Source of the DNA: an uncultured Eubacteriales bacterium | GTDB taxonomy: Bacteria > Bacillota > Clostridia > Lachnospirales > Lachnospiraceae | Length of the DNA: 28,259 nt | Reading direction: 5' to 3' | Assembly (NCBI GenBank): GCA_900545455.1 | Contig: UQZF01000016.1 | Location: 1 to 28,259, forward strand | Shown here: in pieces, positions 14,081 through 23,065 of the stretch | Layout of the letters: each line of letters begins with the position of its first letter | Position numbering within the stretch: the first letter of the stretch is position 1 | Notes under the pieces: model-generated | Database searches by the model: none | Told to the model about the DNA's origin: nothing | Seen by the model: the letters and a program-made list of their open reading frames with translations, nothing else | Program-made: the position numbers and the translations under genes

Positions 14081-16399
14081 ATGTCTAAGCTGCTGTATAA
14101 TGTACCGGCGGTCGAGTGGGAGGAGGCATTGCCCATAGGAAACGGCCGTATGGGAGCGATGGTATACGGAGGAGTTGTAAATGAGCATGTTCAGCTCAAT
14201 GAGGAGAGCATCTGGTACGGAGGAAAGATGGACAGGGACAACCCTGACACGCTGGAGAATCTTCCTGAGATAAGAAAACTTCTGCTGGAAGGCAGGATAT
14301 CTGAGGCTGAGAGGCTGATGCGTCTTACCATGTCGGGATGCCCTGAGAGCGCGCATCCGTATCAGACGCTTGGAGACTTGTACATTGATTTTTTGCACCG
14401 TGGTGAGGTGACGGATTATATCAGGGAACTGAATCTTGAGAATGCGATTGCCAAGGTTGAATATTCATGCGGAGGTGTGAAATACAGGAGAAGTATATTT
14501 GCGTCCCATCCGGCGGATTGTATTGTGATGTGCATTGAGGCGGATAAGCCCGGAGCGATAAGCTTAGAGGCACGTTTCTCAAGACCTGAGCGTGCATACA
14601 ACGGTGTTGACAGAATAGCTGGAGATACGATAGTAATGCATGGGGATTTGGGTAAGCACGGCTATGATTTTGCGATGGCACTGAGAGTTGTGAGTGACGG
14701 CGGAAGTGTTAGACAGCTCGGAGAGTATATTGTGGTTGAAAATGCAGACAGGGTATGGCTGTATCTTACGGCTGACAGTACATATCATTGCAAGGATGAA
14801 CTTGGCAGACTTCTCGCAGAGAATATATCCGAGGAATATGAAAGCGATAAATGTGGCGCAGTTTGGGAGAGTGAGATTGCCCTTGGGCTTTTAAAGAGCA
14901 GAATAGGAGATGTTCTTGATGCTGCTCTGAACAAAGGCTTCGATGAACTGCTTTGTGAGCATATAAGGGATTATGAAGAATTATTCGGAAGAGTTAAATT
15001 TTCACTCAATGAATCCGGGGAAGAGATTGAATTTATAACGACGGATAAGCTGCTTGCCGATGCGAAGGAAGGCAGAGTGAGTGAATATCTGTTTAAATTG
15101 TATTTTGATTTCGGAAGATATCTTCTCATTTCTTGCAGCAGGAAGGGAGGACTTCCTGCCACGCTTCAGGGCTTGTGGAACAAGGACATGCTCCCACCTT
15201 GGGACTGCAAATATACAATCAATATCAACACGGAGATGAACTATTGGCTTGCGGAGAACTGTAATCTTTCAGAGTGTCATGAACCATTGTTTGCGCTTCT
15301 CAGGAAGATGCTTCCGAATGGTCAGAAAACTGCAAAAACAATGTACGGATGCCGCGGCTTTGTTGCACATCACAATACCAATATAGAGGGTGAGACATCG
15401 GTACAGGACTTGTGGATTCCGGGGTCATATTGGGTTATGGGTGCAGCGTGGCTGTGTACACATCAGTGGACTCATTACGTCTACACTAAGGACGAGAGCT
15501 TCCTCAGGGAGAATTTTGATATAATGAGGGAAGCAGCAAGGTTCTTCCTGGATTTTATGATAGAAGTTGATGGTTATCTTATGACATGTCCGTCAGTGTC
15601 ACCCGAGAACAGCTATATTCTTCCGAATGGGGAGAAAGGCGCTAACGGTGTAGGTGTGACGATGGACAATCAGATTATAAGGGATTTGTTTAATCAGTGT
15701 ATCAAGGCGGCTGCTGTTTTGGGAGTTGAGGATGAACTCAATGAACAGATTAAGAACGCTGTTAAGAGGCTTCTTCCTACTACGATAGGGCATGACGGCA
15801 GAATTCTTGAATGGCGTGAAGAGTATGAAGAATTTGAGCCGGGACACAGACATATATCACATCTGTATGGGCTGCATCCGTCATCACAGATAACCGTGGA
15901 TGGCACTCCGGAGCTTGCAGAGGCGGCAAGAAGGACACTTGAGGGACGATTGTCGCATGGCGGAGGACACACAGGCTGGAGCAGGGCGTGGATTATCAAC
16001 CATTATGCCAAGCTCTGGGACGGTGAGGCGGCTTATGACAATCTGTGTAAGCTTTTTACCTCGTCGACATATCCGAATCTTTTTGACAAGCATCCGCCGT
16101 TTCAGATAGACGGCAACTTCGGGGCTACGGCTGCAATTGCAGAGATGCTTGTTCAGAGTAATGAGGACAGAATTGTTCTTCTTCCTGCTCTGCCTGCAAA
16201 ATGGAGCACCGGGCATATATATGGAGTGCGTGTGGCAGGCAATGCCTCAGTCGACATAAGCTGGGAGAATAGAGAACTTAAAAAGGCGGTTCTTTTTGCA
16301 TATTCGGACATCGACACAATGGTTAAGATTCCGTTCGGAGCACATAAAGGTGAGAGACATATTACCTGCGAGGCCGGTGAGAGCATCGAACTTGTTTAA
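14081..16399 (+). CDS. GH95 family glycoside hydrolase (alpha-L-fucosidase / alpha-L-galactosidase), cytoplasmic
   Basis: 772 residues. I start at ATG 14081 (GAGAGGG upstream) rather than the overlapping ATG 14066, because family members begin close to 'W.EALPIGNGRMGAMVYGG'. The N-terminal GH95 signature is clear (EALPIGNGRMGAMVYGG, QLNEESIWYGG). Residues equivalent to those of the Bifidobacterium AfcA enzyme are visible: Asn381 and Asn383 (NIN before TEMNYW), the acid Glu509 (SPEN) and Asp677 (QIDGNFGA). It inverts alpha-1,2-linked L-fucose or the stereochemically related L-galactose. There is no signal peptide or anchor, so it must act on imported oligosaccharides such as xyloglucan or pectin side-chain fragments; substrate choice is inference. 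The Nudix gene follows after 38 bases, and the upstream Rrf2 gene overlaps closely. Confidence 0.93.
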   Translation: MSKLLYNVPAVEWEEALPIGNGRMGAMVYGGVVNEHVQLNEESIWYGGKMDRDNPDTLENLPEIRKLLLEGRISEAERLMRLTMSGCPESAHPYQTLGDLYIDFLHRGEVTDYIRELNLENAIAKVEYSCGGVKYRRSIFASHPADCIVMCIEADKPGAISLEARFSRPERAYNGVDRIAGDTIVMHGDLGKHGYDFAMALRVVSDGGSVRQLGEYIVVENADRVWLYLTADSTYHCKDELGRLLAENISEEYESDKCGAVWESEIALGLLKSRIGDVLDAALNKGFDELLCEHIRDYEELFGRVKFSLNESGEEIEFITTDKLLADAKEGRVSEYLFKLYFDFGRYLLISCSRKGGLPATLQGLWNKDMLPPWDCKYTININTEMNYWLAENCNLSECHEPLFALLRKMLPNGQKTAKTMYGCRGFVAHHNTNIEGETSVQDLWIPGSYWVMGAAWLCTHQWTHYVYTKDESFLRENFDIMREAARFFLDFMIEVDGYLMTCPSVSPENSYILPNGEKGANGVGVTMDNQIIRDLFNQCIKAAAVLGVEDELNEQIKNAVKRLLPTTIGHDGRILEWREEYEEFEPGHRHISHLYGLHPSSQITVDGTPELAEAARRTLEGRLSHGGGHTGWSRAWIINHYAKLWDGEAAYDNLCKLFTSSTYPNLFDKHPPFQIDGNFGATAAIAEMLVQSNEDRIVLLPALPAKWSTGHIYGVRVAGNASVDISWENRELKKAVLFAYSDIDTMVKIPFGAHKGERHITCEAGESIELV

Positions 16400-16437
16400 A
16401 AATAACCAATTATTATAAGAAAGAGAAGAGGACATAT

Positions 16438-16935
16438 ATGGCAAAATCACCGCTTACCACATTGTGTTATATAGAGAAGGACGGAGCATATCTTATGCTT
16501 CACCGAGTATCTAAAAAGAATGATGTGAATAAGGATAAATGGATTGGCGTCGGGGGACATTTTGAGGACAGGGAGAGTCCTGAGGAGTGTCTTTTGAGAG
16601 AAGTGTATGAGGAGACAGGGCTTGAGCTGACGTCGTACAGCTACAGAGGAATAGTGACCTTTGTCTATGAGGACAATCCGGCAGAATATATGAGTCTGTA
16701 TACGGCTGACGGATTTAAGGGGAGTGTGACTGAACCTGATGGTTCGATGAAAGAATGCAATGAGGGGGTTCTTGAATGGGTTAAAAAATCAGAGATTTTC
16801 AAGCTTAATCTCTGGGAAGGCGACAGGATTTTTCTTCGTCTGCTTGACGAGGAGGCACCGTTTTTCTCATTAAAGCTTGTCTATCGAGGTGATGATTTGA
16901 CTGAGGCTGTGTTAAACGGAAAGAAGGTAAAGTAA
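16438..16935 (+). CDS. Nudix hydrolase, MutT/8-oxo-dGTP diphosphatase-like
   Basis: 165 residues with an AGAGG ribosome site. The Nudix box is perfect (GX5EX7REUXEEXGU: G in GGHFEDRE, REVYEETGL) at about residues 40-62. The start 'TTLCYIEKDGAYLMLHR' and 'KWIGVGGHFE' resemble the MutX/MutT-type 8-oxo-dGTP diphosphatases common in Firmicutes, which cleanse oxidised nucleotides. A nucleotide-sugar or other diphosphate substrate is also possible given the glycosidase upstream. It is the last gene of the operon and ends against a hairpin shared with the opposite-strand phosphorylase. Confidence 0.9.
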   Translation: MAKSPLTTLCYIEKDGAYLMLHRVSKKNDVNKDKWIGVGGHFEDRESPEECLLREVYEETGLELTSYSYRGIVTFVYEDNPAEYMSLYTADGFKGSVTEPDGSMKECNEGVLEWVKKSEIFKLNLWEGDRIFLRLLDEEAPFFSLKLVYRGDDLTEAVLNGKKVK

Positions 16936-16978
16936 AAATGTGCTGTCGGTATTAACCGGCAGCACATTTGACTTTTTA
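16936..16978. terminator. Bidirectional terminator between the Nudix and cellobiose phosphorylase genes
   Basis: AAATGTGCTG-YCGGT pairs with ACCGGCAGCACATTT around a four-base ATTA loop (16936-16950 with 16955-16969, one G-U), followed by a T-rich stretch on the plus strand. The A-rich left flank supplies T residues for the minus strand. Confidence 0.85.
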
Positions 16979-16985
16979 GAAAATT

Positions 16986-19421
16986 TTAACCCATAACTAT
17001 CTCAACATTGTATTCTGTCTGACCATTTACATAAGGAATTACGCATCCGTCAACAGGCTTTCCGTCAACGAGCATGCTCTTGACACCTTTCTGTACATTG
17101 TCAGGATTCTTGACAGTTATATGGTATGTTCCCTCACGGAACTTTCTTGTAAGCTTGAAGTCACCGAAGCCCTCAGGTATACATGGGTTAACACTCAGTC
17201 CGTGATGGGTAGGGTATACGCCGAGTATATACTGGGAGATGTTGACAAATGTCCATGCTGCCGTTCCGGTAAGCCAGCTGTTCTTGGCTTCGCCGTGGAA
17301 CTTAGCGTCGGCACCTGCAACCATCTGTGAATATACATAAGGTTCTGTGCGGTGAATTTCACTTATGCCCTCAATATATGCAGGACATGTCTTTTTATAG
17401 ATTTCAAAAGCTCTGTTGCCCCTGCCGATAACAGTTTCAGCTATTGAAACCCAAGGGTTGTTGTGACAGAAGATTCCGGCATTTTCCTTGTATCCTGGTG
17501 GGTATGAGGAGATTTCACCAAGTTCGAGGTGATATCTTGTGTATGCAGGCTGAAGAATCATGACACCGTACTTTGTGTCAAGTCTTTCCTTGACAGAGTC
17601 AAGAGCCTTCTTTGCAAGACCTTCCTTGACACCGATTCCGGCGAGTACACAGAATCCCTGCGGTTCAATATATATCTGACCTTCCTCACATTCCTTAGAA
17701 CCAACCTTGTGGCTGTATGCATCATAGGCACGAAGGAACCAGTCACCGTCCCAGCCGCTTTCAAGTACGGCATCATACATGGCATCAACTTCGTCAAGTG
17801 CACGGGAGCTTTCCGCTTCGTCGCCTCTTAAGGAGCAGAGTTCAGCGTATTCCTTTCCGTATTTTACGAACATGCCGGCAATGAATACCGATTCGGCAAC
17901 AGGACCTTCGGAAGGACCGAATGTCTGGAAAGACTCACCCGGGTGCTCGGAGAAACAGTTGAGGTTCAGACAGTCGTTCCAGTCTGCACGTCCAATGAGA
18001 GGAAGCTTATGAGGCCCCTTATGGTTGACAATGTAGTCGAATGAGCGCTTGAGATGCTCAAGAAGAGGTCTTGCCTTGCTCTCATCATTGTCAAACGGTA
18101 CCATCTCATCAAGTATCGACATATCGCCTGTCTCACGGATATATGCACTTGTTCCGGCGATGAGCCACAGCGGATCATCGTTGAAGCCGCTTCCGATGTC
18201 GGAGTTGCCCTTCTTGGTGAGTGGCTGATACTGATGGTAAGCACTTCCGTCCTCAAACTGAGTGGAAGCGATGTCTATAATTCTCTCTCTTGCGCGGTCA
18301 GGAATGAGATGTACAAAACCGAGTAAATCCTGACATGAATCTCTAAAGCCCATTCCTCGTCCGATACCTGACTCATAGTATGAGGCAGAACGGCTCATAT
18401 TGAATGTGACCATACACTGGTACTGGTTCCAGATATTGACCATACGGTTAACTTCAGGGTTGGTTGATTCAACCTCATACTTGGAGAGAAGATTGCTCCA
18501 GTATTCGTTGAGGTCTGAAAAAGCCTCATTGAAGAGCTCGTCTGTAGCATAGCGTGCAAGCATCTCCTTGGCACGCTTCTTGTTTACAACATTAGGAGCT
18601 TCCCACTTCTCATCCTGTGGATTCTCGATGTAGCCCAATACGAAGATAAGGGATTCGCTCTCGCCCGGCTCGAGTGTGAGATTAATCTGCTGGGAAGCGA
18701 TTGGTGACCAGCCGCTTGCAACGGAATTCTTAGAATGCCCCTGTTCAACAACCTCAGGCTCATGGGCTCCGCGGTATGCACCTAAAAACTCGTCGCGGAT
18801 TGTGTCGAAACCGTCGATAGGGTGGTTGACAGAGTATATTGCATAGTGATTGCGGCGCTCACGGTACTCAGTCTTGTGATAGATGGTGGAGCCATCAATC
18901 TCAACTTCGCCCGTGCTTAAATTTCTCTGGAAATTTCGCGAATCATCGTCGGCATTCCAGAGGCAGAACTCAACGTAGGAAAATAACGAAAAGGTTTTCG
19001 CTTTATCCGAAAAATTAGTAAGGATAAGTCTTGTAACCTCACAATTGTCGTTCATGGGAACGAATGAGAGCATATCGGCCTTGAGTCCGTTCTTAGAAGA
19101 AGTAAAACGGCTGTAACCCATACCGTGACGGCACTCGTAGCTGTCAAGAGGAGTCTTTGTCGGTTTCCAGCCGGGATTCCAGACAGTATCTCCGTCTTTT
19201 ATGTAAAAGTACTTTCCGTTGATATCGTTAGGAACATCGTTGTAGCGATATCTTGTAAGACGCAGAAGCTTGGCATCCTTGTAGAAGGTGTAGCCGCCGC
19301 AGGTATTGGAAATCAGTGAAAAGAACTCGCCGCAGCCAAGGTAGTTAATCCATGGCAGAGGAGTCTTAGGTGTGGTTATGACGTACTCTTTGTTGACGTC
19401 ATCAAAGTAACCGAATTTCAT
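16986..19421 (-). CDS. cbp: Cellobiose phosphorylase (GH94)
   Basis: 811 residues, the same length as characterised clostridial cellobiose phosphorylases, with GGGAG before the ATG. The N-terminus (MKFGYFDDVNKEYVITTPKT, then INYLGCGEFFSLISNT, GGYTFYKDA, LTRYRYNDVP) is the hallmark of this group. The catalytic acid Asp483 lies in GRADWNDCLNL, and the phosphate and C-terminal elements TGTAAWTFV and YPTHHGLSVNPCIP are present. Reaction: cellobiose + phosphate to glucose-1-phosphate + glucose, in the cytoplasm, saving ATP during growth on cellulose or glucan oligomers. It lies downstream of uxuA-uxuB-gntR on the same strand but has its own promoter. Other GH94 specificities (cellodextrin, cellobionate) are less likely from the N-terminal match. 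Confidence 0.95.
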   Translation of the reverse strand: MKFGYFDDVNKEYVITTPKTPLPWINYLGCGEFFSLISNTCGGYTFYKDAKLLRLTRYRYNDVPNDINGKYFYIKDGDTVWNPGWKPTKTPLDSYECRHGMGYSRFTSSKNGLKADMLSFVPMNDNCEVTRLILTNFSDKAKTFSLFSYVEFCLWNADDDSRNFQRNLSTGEVEIDGSTIYHKTEYRERRNHYAIYSVNHPIDGFDTIRDEFLGAYRGAHEPEVVEQGHSKNSVASGWSPIASQQINLTLEPGESESLIFVLGYIENPQDEKWEAPNVVNKKRAKEMLARYATDELFNEAFSDLNEYWSNLLSKYEVESTNPEVNRMVNIWNQYQCMVTFNMSRSASYYESGIGRGMGFRDSCQDLLGFVHLIPDRARERIIDIASTQFEDGSAYHQYQPLTKKGNSDIGSGFNDDPLWLIAGTSAYIRETGDMSILDEMVPFDNDESKARPLLEHLKRSFDYIVNHKGPHKLPLIGRADWNDCLNLNCFSEHPGESFQTFGPSEGPVAESVFIAGMFVKYGKEYAELCSLRGDEAESSRALDEVDAMYDAVLESGWDGDWFLRAYDAYSHKVGSKECEEGQIYIEPQGFCVLAGIGVKEGLAKKALDSVKERLDTKYGVMILQPAYTRYHLELGEISSYPPGYKENAGIFCHNNPWVSIAETVIGRGNRAFEIYKKTCPAYIEGISEIHRTEPYVYSQMVAGADAKFHGEAKNSWLTGTAAWTFVNISQYILGVYPTHHGLSVNPCIPEGFGDFKLTRKFREGTYHITVKNPDNVQKGVKSMLVDGKPVDGCVIPYVNGQTEYNVEIVMG

Positions 19422-19464
19422 AGTATTCTCCCTTCTTGGTTCATTATATAGTTAAGTGTTACGA

Positions 19465-19481
19465 GGAGTGCATAATACACT
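19465..19481. repeat. Inverted repeat in the cellobiose phosphorylase leader
   Basis: GAGTG-CATAATA-CACTC, perfect 5-bp arms, between the -10 box and the ribosome site of the phosphorylase gene. It is placed like an operator, but the arms are short. Confidence 0.3.
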
Positions 19482-19494
19482 CATATATAATCTG

Positions 19495-19523
19495 ATTATA
19501 AAGAATAAGGCGGGAATTTGCAA
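19495..19523 (-). promoter_or_regulatory. Sigma-A promoter for cellobiose phosphorylase
   Basis: On the minus strand, TTGCAA (19518-19523), a 17-base spacer and perfect TATAAT (19495-19500), about 74 bases before the ATG. It allows expression independent of the uxu operon. Confidence 0.65.
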
Positions 19524-19573
19524 TCAAAATTACACTGCAATATATTGACATAAAAAGCGGTCAAAAGTAGAGA

Positions 19574-20266
19574 TTAGTTAACAAAATAATCGGGAAAATC
19601 TTTTCGTATAAGTTCTTCGTCAATCTTAAACCGTGAAAGATGGGCGGACATAAGTTTTTCGCCGTAATCTGCATTGCCTGAGCATATTGCATCATATATT
19701 GAATGATGGTCGTTCACAATCTTTAAATCTTTTACCGAATGGAGCGCAAGATGCCGTATCCTGTCAAAATGTATTCCCATATCGCGGCACATTCTGTAAC
19801 AGCGTTCCTTGTCGGCAAATGAAAAAAGCAGATGATGGAATTCGTTGTCAAGTTCCATGAGCTTGTCGGGAGAAGGATTCTCAATATAGAAGTCCTGAAG
19901 TTTTAAATTGGCACCGAGAGCGAGGAGAAAGTCTTCGGGCAGGGGAGCGTATGCACTGCGCCCGCAGATCAGCTTTATAACCGCACATTCTAAGGTGCGG
20001 CGGAAAAAGCCGGCTTCATCGACAAGCTTCAGGTCAATTAAGGAGACACGGCTTCCGCGCTGGGGCAGTATTTCCACGATATCTGATTTGGCAAGTTCGA
20101 TAAGGGCTTCACGGACAGGAACACGTGACAGTCCGAGTTCTTTCGCAATTTCATTTTCCGACAGTAGAGTTCCGGGTATAAGAGTTGTATCGGTTATGTT
20201 CTCTTTTAGGACGCGCAGGGCGTATGCACGCCCTGTCTCGTCCGGATTTCTTGACAAAATTTTCAT
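19574..20266 (-). CDS. GntR-family (FadR/FCD subfamily) regulator, probable hexuronate-pathway regulator
   Basis: 230 residues. The N-terminal winged helix ends in the typical GntR block (ENEIAKELGLSRVPVREALIEL, then QRGSRVSLID) at about residues 35-78. The C-terminal FCD domain has the metal/ligand-binding acidic-His pattern: Asp in ELDNEFHH, His in NDHHSIYDAI and His in MSAHLSRF. Members of this group (UxuR, ExuR, KdgR-like) respond to hexuronate-pathway intermediates. It starts 13 bases after the stop of uxuB and is the third gene of the operon, which argues for control of uxuAB and autoregulation. The ribosome site is weak (AGAAAG), consistent with low regulator levels. The effector (fructuronate, mannonate or another) is not readable. 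Confidence 0.9.
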   Translation of the reverse strand: MKILSRNPDETGRAYALRVLKENITDTTLIPGTLLSENEIAKELGLSRVPVREALIELAKSDIVEILPQRGSRVSLIDLKLVDEAGFFRRTLECAVIKLICGRSAYAPLPEDFLLALGANLKLQDFYIENPSPDKLMELDNEFHHLLFSFADKERCYRMCRDMGIHFDRIRHLALHSVKDLKIVNDHHSIYDAICSGNADYGEKLMSAHLSRFKIDEELIRKDFPDYFVN

Positions 20267-20279
20267 AGTGTATTCTTTC

Positions 20280-21860
20280 TTACAGTATATATTTTTTTAG
20301 TGTGGCGAGCACGGCACCTTTGCCTGCAAGCAGTTCATTAAAATAGCCGGTAATCCTGTCGGCAAGTCCTGCTTCTGCCAGATCTACACCGAATATATTG
20401 GTGTTTGAGAGGAGCGGCAGCAGCCTGTCCGTTGTCACATGAGAGCCTAAGGTTATACCATCCAGCATATCACGGCATTCACTCAGGAGGGGGTCGCTTG
20501 ACGGTGAAAAGGCATTTCCGTTGTCGTCAATTGCAATAAGATATCTGAGCCAGCCGGCAAGGACGAGAGGTATGAAACGCAAAGATTTCACACTGCCGCG
20601 CTCAAGGTGAAGCTTTATTGTTTCGCCAAAACGTATCGGAAGCTTCTGAGAGGTGTCGGTGGCAATACGTTGAGGCGTGTCAGGCATGAATGGGTTAGGA
20701 AGTCTCCGTGTGAGAACCTCGTCCAAAAAGTCCGCAGGATTGATTATTCCGGGATTTACAACGACGGGCATGCCTTCTTCATATGCCATTCTCGTGATAA
20801 AGGTCTTAAGTTCATGAGACTTCATTTCATCAGATATTGAAGTATAGCCCAGAAGACAGCCGTATATCGCGAGGCATGTGTGGAGCGGGTTGAGGCATGT
20901 GCATACCTTCATCTTTTCGACTTTGTTAACCGTATCGCGGTCGGTGAACAAAATGCCGGATTTTTCAAGGGCAGGTCTGCCGTTGGGAAAATTGTTCTCT
21001 ATAACAAGATACTCAGGTTTTTCAGCATTGACGAACGGGGCAGTGTATGCACCGCCGGGGGTCACAAAAGCCTTGATATCTTCGATGCCGTCCGATTCAA
21101 GGATTTTTTCTACTTCAGCATCGGGTCTCGATGTAATCTTATCAATCATGCTCCAAGGGTATGACACGGAGTTTTTCAGATATGATAACTCCTCATCGTC
21201 AATATATCCATGCTCTTTCCAGGCTGAGGCTATTGTCATGACTGCGTTTTCCAGCTTTTCACCGTTGTGTGAACAGTTATCCATCGATACCAGTGCGAGA
21301 GGTCTGCCGCATGCGTGAAAACGTTTTATGCAGAGCATGGCAAGCATTGACATAAGGTGGGAACATTTTTGAGGTTCATTATCCATATCGTTTTTAACTG
21401 TCTGTGTGAAAACACCGGAGCTGTCCTTTATCGCATAGCCCTTTTCAGTGATGGTAAATGATACCATCTGCAGGGTCGGAGCGCAGAATATTTCGGTGAG
21501 TCTGTCCATATCGTACCGGGTTGTGAGCGATTCGGCAACTGAGCCGATTACTTCTTTGTCAATACTTCCGTCTGAGTTCATGGTTGCTGACACACACAGG
21601 TTGTCATGCGGGCGATAACATTCGGTGATAATCTCTGTTCCGTGGCTTTCGGCACAGATAATTCCGGTTGAGGCATCGCCTTGGTTTAACAATCTCTGTG
21701 CTGCGGCACATATAAATGCACGAAAAATATTCCCGGGCCCAAAGTGCAGCCATACAGGATGTGCCTGTGTTGTAAGACACATTTTTTCGGTATCATAGCC
21801 GGGAAGCTTGTAACCGTTCCAATCATTACGTTTTTTAATTCCTTCTAAAGTAAGCTTCAT
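20280..21860 (-). CDS. uxuB: Mannitol dehydrogenase family protein; D-fructuronate reductase (D-mannonate oxidoreductase)
   Basis: 526 residues. I use ATG 21860 (GGAG eight bases upstream, start MKLTLEGIKKR); the longer frame from 21938 would run into uxuA. The N-terminal Rossmann element is WLHFGPGNIFRAF. The long-chain polyol dehydrogenase core is seen as SMDNCSHNGEKLENAV, SYPWSMIDKITSRPD and KMKVCTCLNPLHT. Reaction: D-fructuronate + NADH to D-mannonate, step two of glucuronate breakdown. The uxuA gene directly upstream (40 bases) supplies the next enzyme. Tagaturonate reductase (UxaB) is the alternative, but linkage with mannonate dehydratase favours UxuB. Isomerase (uxaC) and KDG kinase/aldolase are not in the window. 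Confidence 0.9.
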   Translation of the reverse strand: MKLTLEGIKKRNDWNGYKLPGYDTEKMCLTTQAHPVWLHFGPGNIFRAFICAAAQRLLNQGDASTGIICAESHGTEIITECYRPHDNLCVSATMNSDGSIDKEVIGSVAESLTTRYDMDRLTEIFCAPTLQMVSFTITEKGYAIKDSSGVFTQTVKNDMDNEPQKCSHLMSMLAMLCIKRFHACGRPLALVSMDNCSHNGEKLENAVMTIASAWKEHGYIDDEELSYLKNSVSYPWSMIDKITSRPDAEVEKILESDGIEDIKAFVTPGGAYTAPFVNAEKPEYLVIENNFPNGRPALEKSGILFTDRDTVNKVEKMKVCTCLNPLHTCLAIYGCLLGYTSISDEMKSHELKTFITRMAYEEGMPVVVNPGIINPADFLDEVLTRRLPNPFMPDTPQRIATDTSQKLPIRFGETIKLHLERGSVKSLRFIPLVLAGWLRYLIAIDDNGNAFSPSSDPLLSECRDMLDGITLGSHVTTDRLLPLLSNTNIFGVDLAEAGLADRITGYFNELLAGKGAVLATLKKYIL

Positions 21861-21900
21861 GCTGAATCTCCATTCTTCAATGCTAATGCTGCGGTAAAAA

Positions 21901-22974
21901 TTATCTGAGTGTTTTGTCAAATTTATCAAGCGTGTCAAAGCAGCCTAACAGGTACATGACACCGAGAGCGCGGTCGTAATGACCATATCCGGGACGGCAT
22001 TTTTCGCCCCATATATGGCGTCCGTGGTCAGGGCGCACATAACCGTTAAAACCACAGTCATGATATGCCTTGACAATGTCAAGAATTCCGATGTCACCGT
22101 CACAGTCACGATGTGATGCCTCGGAAAAATCTCCGTTAGGGAAGTGCTTTACGTTCCTGATATGTGCAAAGGCAATTCTGCCACAGTGTTTTCTTATTAT
22201 GTCGGCTACATTATTCTCCGGATTAGAGCCAAGCGATCCGGAGCAGAGGGTAAGGCAGTTGTACTCGTCGTCAACCATCTTCAAAAATCTGTCAATGGCA
22301 GGTTCGTCGACAAGCAGTCTCGGAAGTCCGAATATGTCCCAAGGCGGATCGTCCTGATGTATGGCCATCTTTATATCGCATTCACGGCAGACGGGCATAA
22401 TTGCTTCAAGAAAATACTTGAGGTTGTCCCACAGCTTTTCTTTTGTGACATCCTTGTAGGCTTCAAAAAGCTCGCTGAGATGTTCCATTCTCTCGGGTTC
22501 CCAGCCCGGCATTGTGAAGCCTTCGCACTTTTCAAGGATGTATTTTGCCATCTCGTTCGGGTCATTGATTATTTTATCTTTCTCATAATACAGTGCTGTG
22601 GAACCATCGCCCACCGGATGGAAAAGGTCCGTTCTTGTCCAGTCGAATACCGGCATGAAATTATAGCATACAACCTTGACACCGAACTGCTTAAGATTTC
22701 TGATGGTCTGCTTATAATTTTCAATGTATCGGTCGCGCGTCGGAAGCCCTATTTTAATATCGTCATGTACATTTACACTTTCCACGACATCGGCATTGAA
22801 GCCATAAGATTTAATCCGATTTACGACGGGCTCAATTTCGGCAGGCTCCCATATTTCACCGGGCTGCTTGTCATGAAGTGCCCATACAATTCCGTCAACG
22901 CCGGGAATCTGGCGGATCTGGTCGAGGGTAACGGTGTCGTTGCCCTCGCCGTACCAGCGAAAAGTCATTTGCAT
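21901..22974 (-). CDS. uxuA: Mannonate dehydratase
   Basis: 357 residues, the usual length. AGAGGAGG lies upstream of ATG 22974, and the product begins in the typical way (MQMTFRWYGEG). Family motifs: GIVWALHD, VVCYNFMPVFDWTRTDL, MAIHQDDPPWDIFGLPRL, LCSGSLGSNPENNV, HIRNVKHFPNGDFSEASH and YVRPDHGRHIWGE. These provide the His/Cys/His/Asp metal site (Fe2+ or Mn2+) of UxuA. Reaction: D-mannonate to 2-keto-3-deoxygluconate + water in the cytoplasm. First gene of uxuA-uxuB-gntR, expressed from a consensus promoter with a candidate GntR site. Together with UxuB it handles glucuronate released from xylan or other hemicelluloses. Confidence 0.97.
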   Translation of the reverse strand: MQMTFRWYGEGNDTVTLDQIRQIPGVDGIVWALHDKQPGEIWEPAEIEPVVNRIKSYGFNADVVESVNVHDDIKIGLPTRDRYIENYKQTIRNLKQFGVKVVCYNFMPVFDWTRTDLFHPVGDGSTALYYEKDKIINDPNEMAKYILEKCEGFTMPGWEPERMEHLSELFEAYKDVTKEKLWDNLKYFLEAIMPVCRECDIKMAIHQDDPPWDIFGLPRLLVDEPAIDRFLKMVDDEYNCLTLCSGSLGSNPENNVADIIRKHCGRIAFAHIRNVKHFPNGDFSEASHRDCDGDIGILDIVKAYHDCGFNGYVRPDHGRHIWGEKCRPGYGHYDRALGVMYLLGCFDTLDKFDKTLR

Positions 22975-23018
22975 TTGTATACCTCCTCTATAAGTGAAAA
23001 TCCGTAAAGTATATTTTA

Positions 23019-23046
23019 ATTATAACAAGTTATTTAATATTGTCAA
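23019..23046 (-). promoter_or_regulatory. Consensus sigma-A promoter of the uxuA-uxuB-gntR operon
   Basis: On the minus strand, TTGACA (23041-23046), a 16-base spacer and TATAAT (23019-23024), both perfect, about 45 bases before uxuA. The promoter abuts the 3' end of the cysteine desulfurase gene. Confidence 0.85.
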
Positions 23047-23065
23047 CTAGTATACAAGATACAAT
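23047..23065. promoter_or_regulatory. Candidate GntR operator upstream of the uxu promoter
   Basis: On the minus strand, TTGTATC-TTGTATAC-TAG directly abuts the -35 box: a near-palindrome around GTATAC (23050-23055) with a repeated TTGTAT half-site. Sites of the TTGTATACAA kind are common for FCD-type GntR regulators. One arm is imperfect, so this is a suggestion. Confidence 0.4.

Noticed and set aside
16936..16978. Regulatory RNA between the Nudix gene and cellobiose phosphorylase
   Set aside because: A simple symmetric hairpin between convergent genes with flanking T/A tracts is fully explained as a bidirectional terminator.
22144..23007. Plus-strand ORF of 287 codons opposite uxuA
   Set aside because: Lies entirely within the confidently assigned mannonate dehydratase on the other strand; no start signals and no family resemblance.
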